Shown: in pieces, positions 58,458-64,000 of the stretch
How positions within the stretch are numbered: position 1 is the first letter of the stretch
Layout: the number at the start of each line of letters is the position of its first letter
Assembly: GCF_900105075.1 (NCBI RefSeq)
Contig: NZ_FNSK01000005.1
Location: 1 to 64,000 of the forward strand
Source: Rhodobacter sp. 24-YEA-8
GTDB taxonomy: Bacteria > Pseudomonadota > Alphaproteobacteria > Rhodobacterales > Rhodobacteraceae
Length of the DNA: 64,000 nt
Direction of reading: 5' to 3'
Translations under genes and position numbers: made by a program
The notes under the pieces: generated by a model
Databases searched by the model: none
What the model saw: the letters and a program-made list of their open reading frames with translations, nothing else
Told to the model about the DNA's origin: nothing

Positions 58458-59627
58458 TCACCCCCGAGCGGCCTCGAGGCGGCTGATGACATATTGGCGG
58501 ATGTCGAGATTCCAATCCTCCATCGGGGCATAATAGCCATGATCATGTACCCGGTTGCGGATGCCGCGCTGCACCCGCTCACAGACCGACCAGTCCTGAC
58601 GGTTCACCAGATCCCAGAATTCCACCGCATCCGCCGGGTCAAAACCGGGCCGTGCCATCTCGTCTTGTGCGAAGAGAAAGAGGCATCGAATTGTCGTGGC
58701 TGTGGGGCCCTTTGGCGTCAGCAGGAAACAGGCGACATGATCGCGCGCGAGGCTTACGAAAAGATTGGGATAGATCAGCTCTCCCTTGTGGTTTTGCTGC
58801 TCTGCCGCATCAAGGCCCGGGAAAGACGAGCGCGGCGTGGTGCCGGTTGCGGTGAAAGTATCGGCACCCTCGCGATGCGGCACACCATTTTCCCAGTCCA
58901 GCCCGGAACCGCCATTGGCGCGAAACGCAGGAACGATGGCACAAAGCTCGGGATGCACGCCGCCGCAATGATAGCATTCGTTGTAATTCTCGGCGAGGAT
59001 CTTCCAGTTCGCCTCGATCTCATAGGTGATCTCTGCCCCGATCCGCAGATTGGCCAGCGGGTAACGCGCAACGCGTTCGGGCGCGCCGCCCAGCTGTTCG
59101 GCCAGGGTGCCGGCTCCCTCAGGTGAGAGATGGACGAACAGAAAGCCGCCCCAGCTGTCAACGCCCACCTTATGCAGTGAGAAATCCGCCTTGCGGATAT
59201 GTTCGCCCTCCACCAGATGCGGAGCGGCAACGAGGCGGCCATCCAGATCATAGGCCCAGGAATGATAGGCGCAGCGGATCATACTGCCGGCAACGCCGCC
59301 TTTCAGCGGCGCGCGCCCTGCCCGCTCTTCCAGATGGCGCGCGGTGCAAAGCTCTGCCCCTCGATGGCGGCAGACATTGTAAAAGGCACGCAGCGCCCCG
59401 TCCGGTTTGCGCAGGATCAGGATGCTCTGCCCCATGACATCGACGACCATATGGCCCCCGGCGGCGTCGAGTTCCTCGACCCGTCCGGTGCAATACCATT
59501 CGCGCATGAAGATCGCCCTGCATTCCTCCGCGTGATGGTCCGGATCGCTGTACCAGTTGCTGGGCAGCGTTTTTTCCATCGGCTGACCCTCTGCTTCAGC
59601 GGCAGTTATCTGACGGCCTTGTGTCAT
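58458..59627 (-). CDS. Rieske non-heme iron oxygenase alpha subunit
   Basis: Oxygenase of 389 aa. Rieske [2Fe-2S] ligands are YNVCRHRGAELC and IRCAYHSWAYDLDG; the gap between the two pairs is 30 residues, longer than the usual ~17. Mononuclear iron ligands are in YNECYHCGGVHPELC (two His) with an Asp near EFWDLVNRQDW. The type resembles choline/glycine-betaine or aromatic-acid monooxygenases; no reductase or ferredoxin gene is nearby. M17 (59579) could be the start. Intact despite the decayed neighbourhood. Confidence 0.86.
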   Translation of the reverse strand: MTQGRQITAAEAEGQPMEKTLPSNWYSDPDHHAEECRAIFMREWYCTGRVEELDAAGGHMVVDVMGQSILILRKPDGALRAFYNVCRHRGAELCTARHLEERAGRAPLKGGVAGSMIRCAYHSWAYDLDGRLVAAPHLVEGEHIRKADFSLHKVGVDSWGGFLFVHLSPEGAGTLAEQLGGAPERVARYPLANLRIGAEITYEIEANWKILAENYNECYHCGGVHPELCAIVPAFRANGGSGLDWENGVPHREGADTFTATGTTPRSSFPGLDAAEQQNHKGELIYPNLFVSLARDHVACFLLTPKGPTATTIRCLFLFAQDEMARPGFDPADAVEFWDLVNRQDWSVCERVQRGIRNRVHDHGYYAPMEDWNLDIRQYVISRLEAARG

Positions 59628-59639
59628 TGATTGTCCTTT

Positions 59640-60380
59640 TCAGCTGTCTTCAGTTTAGCGGGGACGCAGCGACTTCGGGACCAGCCTCAGGGCCGGGGGT
59701 CCTTGTCGGAATACCAGTTACCTCAACTCAACTCCTGCAATCCCATGAGGACGCCTGCCATGGTCCGGAACTGCGCCGCTTTATTGCCGGGGCACTGCGG
59801 CCATCGGCGGCTTGCGCTTCTCGTTCAGGCTGGGCCGCCAGGGGTATCTCCATTTCCGCGCGGCGAGACGGGTCGGAGACGATGCCAAATAGCTTCGGCA
59901 CATACGCCCCGAGGCCGCCCGCCGCAGCCATAGGTGGTAGTTCCATCGGGGCTGGTTTCCGGACTTCGGCCTCGCCCTTTCGGACGTTTCAGGCGCCTTC
60001 CTGGGTCTATGCCCGGTGGCATCTGCCTGAACTCTGGACCGCTACCGTTGCGGGGGCAGCGCCGGACTCTGACCGGCTTCCCAATTCTCCCTCCGGCATC
60101 GCTGTCGCAGGGCACCCTGATCGCCCCAGTGGGACGCATGCCCTTCCCTTCGTCTGTCCCTGGAGCGAAGCGTGGATGTCGCGAACAGACCAGCCAGCGG
60201 CAATTCTCCCGTGTCGCATTGCGTCTCGCTGGGGCTGTGACGTGGTGAAAGGTTAACGACATGGTTTTTGCGATAAGGCCGGCACGCCGATGAAACGGAA
60301 TGCCGGCCTGCTGGGTCACCCCACCGGGCCTGGTGTCATCGCGCAGAAAGGCTGTCCACCGGGAGGGGACGGGGCAACTC
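59640..60380. other. No recognisable gene; decayed DNA
   Basis: Several open frames cross this stretch on both strands but none matches a family I know, and all have atypical, Arg/Gly/Pro-rich composition expected of shadow frames. One minus-strand phrase (GAYVPKLFGIVSDPSRRAEM, 59728-59946) looks protein-like but unassigned. Likely degraded or rearranged sequence. Confidence 0.5.
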
Positions 60381-60388
60381 TCCGCCAC

Positions 60389-60802
60389 TCAGCCCCGCAT
60401 CTTGCGCACGATATCCATGAATTCACGCGCGCGTTTGGGATCGACCGCATTCCAAGTATGGCCATCCACTTTGAGCGAGGAGCCAACCACACAGCCATCC
60501 GCGATTTTCAGTACATCTTCGACCGTGCCATGTTTCACGCCGCTATTGGCGAGAACCGGAGTGTCAGGCAGCGTCTTCTTCACGTTTTCCGGATCCACTA
60601 TCTGGGCAGATTCCCCGGTGATCGCGCCCGAGACCAGCACGGCATCCCGGATCGAGGAAAACACTGCCGACCGCGCGCGATCCGCCAGTGGGCGACTGTC
60701 AGGCGAGACGGCGAATTCGGCTGAAACGTTGTTCAGGATCACCAGATCCTTGCGGTCCAGCTGACGTGCGCGCACATCGCGCGACCGGCATTCGGCGTCC
60801 AA
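60389..60802 (-). pseudogene. BtpA/SgcQ family protein, C-terminal remnant
   Basis: The last ~100 codons are clear BtpA: PLADRARSAVFSSIRDAVLV, SGAITGESAQIVDPENVKKT and LPDTPVLANSGVKHGTVEDV, then DGCVVGSSLKVDG. The family protein is ~270 aa; here the N-terminal half of the TIM barrel is missing and the first ~20 codons look unrelated. BtpA/SgcQ proteins often accompany sugar uptake operons. Most likely non-functional. Confidence 0.6.
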
Positions 60803-60895
60803 ACACGCCAGCCAAACCAGATGAACAAACCGGCGTCCTCGAACATCAAAGGAAAATGTCTTCAGTGCCGGGCTAAATCAGCACCCTTTTAAAGG

Positions 60896-61066
60896 GATGG
60901 TTTCGTGAACCGGTCCATCTATGCCGTAGTGCCCCCGCGTCGAATATGTGTTGACCGATCCTGGCCGCTCGCTTCTGGAGCTGATGAAAGGTTTTGTCGC
61001 CTCGGCCGATGAGAACCACGCTGCGATCCGCAGTGCGCCGGGCTTTCAGGACGTGAGAGACCGCTG
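60896..61066 (+). pseudogene. HxlR-type regulator, C-terminal remnant
   Basis: 57 codons read DGFVNRSIYAVVPPRVEYVL then TDPGRSLLELMKGFVASADE, matching the wing and last helix of HxlR regulators (Y-x-x-VPPRVEY-LT-GRSLL). A TAA stands in frame directly before, so the DNA-binding front is gone. A convergent open frame (60873-61223, minus) overlaps it and is probably its shadow. Confidence 0.6.
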
Positions 61067-61214
61067 ACGTCAGCGCGGCGTCCCCTCCTTCAGAAATCGC
61101 CTGCGAGGAAATCGCAGGCCCGACCTGAACAAGCCTTGCCGGCGTGACAGTGACCGACCGGATCCCTGATTGCCGCAGGCGCAACGTGGGTTTCCCGGAG
61201 ATTGCGTTAATCAT

Positions 61215-61251
61215 GACACGCATGATGTTTCAGGGCGTTACGCTGCATTTC
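61215..61251. repeat. 37-bp imperfect direct repeat, copy 1
   Basis: Starts GACACGCAT and contains GGGCGTTACG; 30 of 37 positions match copy 2 at 63859-63895. The two copies bracket the autotransporter gene and may mark the borders of a cassette or a conserved upstream element shared with a following gene. Confidence 0.5.
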
Positions 61252-61271
61252 CTGAGGTTTCATCTGAAGAA

Positions 61272-61300
61272 TTGCTGCATTTCTTCGTGATCGGTATCGC
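61272..61300 (+). promoter_or_regulatory. Candidate promoter of the autotransporter gene
   Basis: TTGCTG (61272-61277), a 17-bp spacer and TATCGC (61295-61300) about 100 bp upstream of the start codon. Consensus-based guess. Confidence 0.35.
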
Positions 61301-61330
61301 CTTTAAAGTGTAACCAGGTCGTCGCAATGC

Positions 61331-61346
61331 CACCTGATATCAGGTG
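61331..61346. promoter_or_regulatory. Perfect 16-bp palindrome upstream of the autotransporter gene
   Basis: CACCTGATATCAGGTG is perfectly self-complementary and lies 53 bp upstream of the ATG, just downstream of the candidate promoter, a usual place for a repressor operator. No regulator gene is linked to it in the window. Confidence 0.5.
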
Positions 61347-61399
61347 CCTTTCGGGACCTGGCAGGAGCAGCGGGCCGGCCCAATCCGAAGGGAAGACCG

Positions 61400-63691
61400 A
61401 TGCGGCTGAGCAGTGCCAGCAGAACTCCATCTCCAGATTTCCGCGCCTTCCGACCCCTGGTCTGGCTTGCCGGCCTGATCGCGGCGCTGTGCGTTGCGCT
61501 GGTCTCGCCCGCCCTTGCGCAGGAACGCCAGCAGATCGCCAGCGTCGATCTGTCGAATATCTCGGTCTGGGGCAACGCGCCCAGCAGCCGTACCTTTACG
61601 GTCCCGGCCGGGAGCCGTGTGACCGAGATCGAGACGGCAATCGGTGTCTCCCATCGCGGCAGCAGCTGGGGCAGCGAGACAGTTCTGACCCTCATTGCGC
61701 CGGGTGGTCAGCGGTTCGTTTTCACCGGGGACGAAATGAATTTCGCCGGGCAATCCGGCTATTATCGCGCCACCAGCAGGTTGCAGGTCGACCCGCCTGT
61801 GCTGAATGCCGGCGGCACCTGGACTGTCGAGCTGAGTGATACATACGATGATCGCGCTAACCCGGATTACATCACCGACAACAATTCCGGCATCGTCCTC
61901 TACGACCTGCCCAATCCCGAGCTGAGCCTTTCGGCCTCCTCGGCCGTTCTGGTTATGGGCACTGCCATTGACCCGATCCAGGCCAGTGCAACCGGCGGCG
62001 TCGGGGCTTATACCTATTCCATCAGCCCGGCCCTGCCGGCAGGTCTGACGCTGAACGCCAGCACCGGCGCGCTGACCGGCACGCCGGAAGCCGGCAGCCC
62101 GGAGACCACCTATACCATCACCGCCGTCGACAGCCGCAATCTGGGCGATGAGGCGACGCTGACCCTGACGGTGGAGGACCGGTCGCTGGTCCTGACTTTG
62201 TCGGAGAGCAGCATCTCGGCGATCCGGGGCACCGCAATCACTCCCGTCACCGCCAGCGCGAGCGGCGGAGATGAGAATTTCAGCTTCTCCATCTCGCCCG
62301 CCTTGCCCTCCGGTCTGTCGATTGACGCAGGGACCGGAACGATCAGCGGCACGCCGACGGTTGCCAGCCCGGTCACCGGCTACACGGTCACCCTGACTGA
62401 TGGCAACGGCTATACCGAGACCGCCGCTATCAGCATCGGGGTCGAACACCCGCCGCTGGGCCTCAGCCTGTCGCAAAGCTATCTGCACCTGACCCGTGGT
62501 GTGGCGATTGACCCGGCGGTCACCGCGACGATCACCGGCGGCTCGGGCACGGTCAGCTTCTCGGTCAGCCCGATGCTGCCCGCGGGGATTGAACTTGACC
62601 CCGTCACCGGCACGATCAGCGGCACGCCGGGCGCCATACTGGCCGCCACCGCCTATACCGTCACCGCCACCGACCAGACCGGCCCCGCTCTCAGCGCGAT
62701 CCTGACCATCAGCGTCGAGAATGATGATGAGCGCGTCGCTGAGGCTTTCGAGCAGGCCACCACCCGCTTCATGGCGGCGCGGATCGACCGCATGCTCGCT
62801 TCCGAGCCGCGCGGATACCGGCTGGAGAACCGGGGCGACACCTCCGGCAATGGCATCACCTCACGCTCCACCCAGAACGGCGCCGATCTCAGCTTTGCCG
62901 CCGGCCGGCTCAGCGCGGACGGGCTGTGGTTCCTCTGGATTGAGGGCGAATATGCCGAATACCGCTACAGCCACAGCGGCGAAGCGACGCGCAAGGGCGA
63001 TTTCGGACTGGTCTCGGCAGGGTTCGACTATCTGCTGAACCCTGATCTGACGCTCGGGATGATGGTCCAGGTCGACCACATGTCCGAGACGGCAAAGGAT
63101 GCCAGCGACATTTCCGGCAATGGCTGGATGGTCGGGCCTTATATCGCCGGCCGCTTCAGCAGCGATCTCTATTATACCGCCCGCATCGCCTATGGCCGGT
63201 CCGACAATGACGCCGCGCTCGACGTGTTCGGCGGCGGTGCGGAGTGGTTCCGGGGCGGTTTCGCCACCGAGCGCAGCCTTGCCCGCGCCAGTGTCTACGG
63301 CATCCGCGATCTGTCGTCGGGCGTCACGGTTTCGCCGAAGCTCGACCTCGCCTGGATGCGCGAAAGCCAGCAGGATTACAGCGTTACCGATGGCGTCAGC
63401 AGTGTAGCAGTTGACGGGCTGGCGGTTGAGGTCTGGCGCCTGAAGCTGTCGTCGCGCTTCGAGGGGCATGTGGGGCAGAACCTGCGCGCCTTTGTCGAGC
63501 CCTCGCTTGCCTGGGACTTCGCGGGCAGCGGTTATCAGGAGAGAGACGATCTGATCGGCGCACTGGAGCTGGGCCTGCGCTCGGACGCGGCCAGCGCCTG
63601 GCAGAGCCTTGTCGCGCTGCGCTATGAGGGGATCGGGGCTGACGACCGGGAGGCGGTCGCGGTGCGGCTCAACCTCAATCGCAGCTTCTGA
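61400..63691 (+). CDS. Autotransporter with three Ig-like He_PIG repeats
   Basis: Outer-membrane type V secretion protein of 763 aa. Sec signal peptide ending near residue 41 (LIAALCVALVSPALAQE). Residues ~42-170 form a beta-rich N-domain (TFTVPAGSRVTEIETAIGV, VLTLIAPGGQRFVFTGD). Three putative Ig repeats follow at ~171-258, 259-348 and 349-438, each with a phrase like SPALPAGLTLNASTGALTGT. Residues ~470-763 are the 12-strand barrel, ending in the aromatic LNLNRSF. The passenger is short and non-enzymatic, so adhesion or a surface role is likely. The neighbourhood to the left is decayed, to the right nothing is identified. Confidence 0.87.
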   Translation: MRLSSASRTPSPDFRAFRPLVWLAGLIAALCVALVSPALAQERQQIASVDLSNISVWGNAPSSRTFTVPAGSRVTEIETAIGVSHRGSSWGSETVLTLIAPGGQRFVFTGDEMNFAGQSGYYRATSRLQVDPPVLNAGGTWTVELSDTYDDRANPDYITDNNSGIVLYDLPNPELSLSASSAVLVMGTAIDPIQASATGGVGAYTYSISPALPAGLTLNASTGALTGTPEAGSPETTYTITAVDSRNLGDEATLTLTVEDRSLVLTLSESSISAIRGTAITPVTASASGGDENFSFSISPALPSGLSIDAGTGTISGTPTVASPVTGYTVTLTDGNGYTETAAISIGVEHPPLGLSLSQSYLHLTRGVAIDPAVTATITGGSGTVSFSVSPMLPAGIELDPVTGTISGTPGAILAATAYTVTATDQTGPALSAILTISVENDDERVAEAFEQATTRFMAARIDRMLASEPRGYRLENRGDTSGNGITSRSTQNGADLSFAAGRLSADGLWFLWIEGEYAEYRYSHSGEATRKGDFGLVSAGFDYLLNPDLTLGMMVQVDHMSETAKDASDISGNGWMVGPYIAGRFSSDLYYTARIAYGRSDNDAALDVFGGGAEWFRGGFATERSLARASVYGIRDLSSGVTVSPKLDLAWMRESQQDYSVTDGVSSVAVDGLAVEVWRLKLSSRFEGHVGQNLRAFVEPSLAWDFAGSGYQERDDLIGALELGLRSDAASAWQSLVALRYEGIGADDREAVAVRLNLNRSF

Positions 63692-64000
63692 TCTGCCAAG
63701 CTTTGACCGGGTTTCCGGCTGTGGCCCCTCGCCGCAGACCGGGCCTGGTCAGGTGCTTCCGCGCGGGCCAGGCCGAAAGGTCAGAACGCGTTAACGGGGG
63801 TGCCGGTGGAATCCCCGAAGCAAACCGGAGACGTTTCTGCAACAAATGCGTCGCCAGTGACACGCATTATGTTCCGGGGCGTTACGTTCTGTTTCAGACG
63901 GTTGCCTCTGCCCGCTTGATCGCGCGGCCCGCTCCCTGCGAAAGATACCTGCTGCCTTCGCGCAGACGTTAACGCGGCTTCGGCCAGCGGGTTCCAGTGC
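63692..64000. other. No gene recognised; contains repeat copy 2
   Basis: Three hundred bases with no supported coding sequence on either strand. Copy 2 of the 37-bp repeat lies at 63859-63895. If copy 1 marks the front of the autotransporter gene, this may be the upstream region of a similar gene beyond the window edge. Confidence 0.45.

Noticed and set aside
59621..60256. 211-codon plus-strand frame after the Rieske gene
   Set aside because: Pro/Ser/Arg-rich with no recognisable motif and overlaps the Rieske promoter region; not supported as a gene.
60873..61223. 116-codon minus-strand frame
   Set aside because: It covers the HxlR remnant on the other strand and shows no family motif; probably a shadow.

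Overview
The window looks like part of a repABC-type replicon (plasmid or chromid) of an alphaproteobacterium of the Rhodobacteraceae (Rhodobacter/Paracoccus-like). Four things suggest this: high GC content with strong G/C third-position bias; an RpoE-ChrR singlet-oxygen sigma/anti-sigma pair; a complete repA-repB-ctRNA-repC module with parS-like sites; and a density of ABC uptake operons typical of roseobacter and rhizobial extrachromosomal elements. No rRNA, tRNA or CRISPR was seen. All family assignments are made by eye from protein motifs; no database search was run.

Layout, left to right. (1) 1-3.3 kb: part of a sigma-E/ChrR photo-oxidative stress cluster (NAD/FAD protein, rpoE, chrR, SDR, DUF2177). 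(2) 3.4-10.5 kb: TetR regulator, hot-dog thioesterase, BKACE beta-keto acid cleavage enzyme and SDR, divergent from a polar amino-acid-type ABC transporter and an M20 amidohydrolase. This fits uptake and breakdown of a carnitine-like beta-hydroxy acid or an acylated amino acid. (3) 10.6-16.9 kb: rhodanese, sugar-type ABC transporter and GST in one operon, opposite an Rrf2 regulator. (4) 17-22.4 kb: GntR/FCD regulator with a perfect palindromic operator, a lone peptide-type binding protein, a DoeB-like deacylase, a threonine-aldolase-type enzyme and an AraC regulator. (5) 22.5-29.2 kb: a tightly coupled operon of PhyH dioxygenase, ribose-type ABC transporter, PfkB kinase, RbsD and a PanB homologue that lacks the PanB metal ligands. 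(6) 29.2-37.2 kb: IS5 scar, LysR/AKR/MFS, then a tartrate-dehydrogenase-like enzyme, SDR, ALDH and LysR. (7) 37.3-46.0 kb: a sugar ABC operon whose second permease is fused to a beta-propeller domain, an HAD phosphatase, and a deoC-ALDH deletion scar. (8) 46.0-50.8 kb: vapBC, repA, repB, a counter-transcribed RNA, repC and two parS-like sites. (9) 50.8-53.4 kb: davA/davB (5-aminopentanamidase and L-lysine 2-monooxygenase). (10) 53.4-61.1 kb: a graveyard of decayed genes. It holds glycosyltransferase pieces, a Microviridae remnant with the pilot protein VP2 fused to the replication initiator VP4, DUF1403/scpB pseudogenes, IS5 and probable IS21 scars, and aminotransferase, BtpA and HxlR stubs; an intact Rieske oxygenase survives inside it. 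(11) 61.2-63.7 kb: an autotransporter with three Ig-like (He_PIG) repeats.

How the genes work together: at least five solute-uptake systems, each paired with its own catabolic enzymes and local regulator, sit beside replication, partition and addiction functions. That is the usual pattern of a metabolic accessory replicon. The most notable items are the integrated ssDNA-phage chimera, the permease-propeller fusion, the PhyH/Rbs/PanB-like operon, and the compact set of replicon control sites (DnaA box, inverted repeat, antisense RNA, parS).
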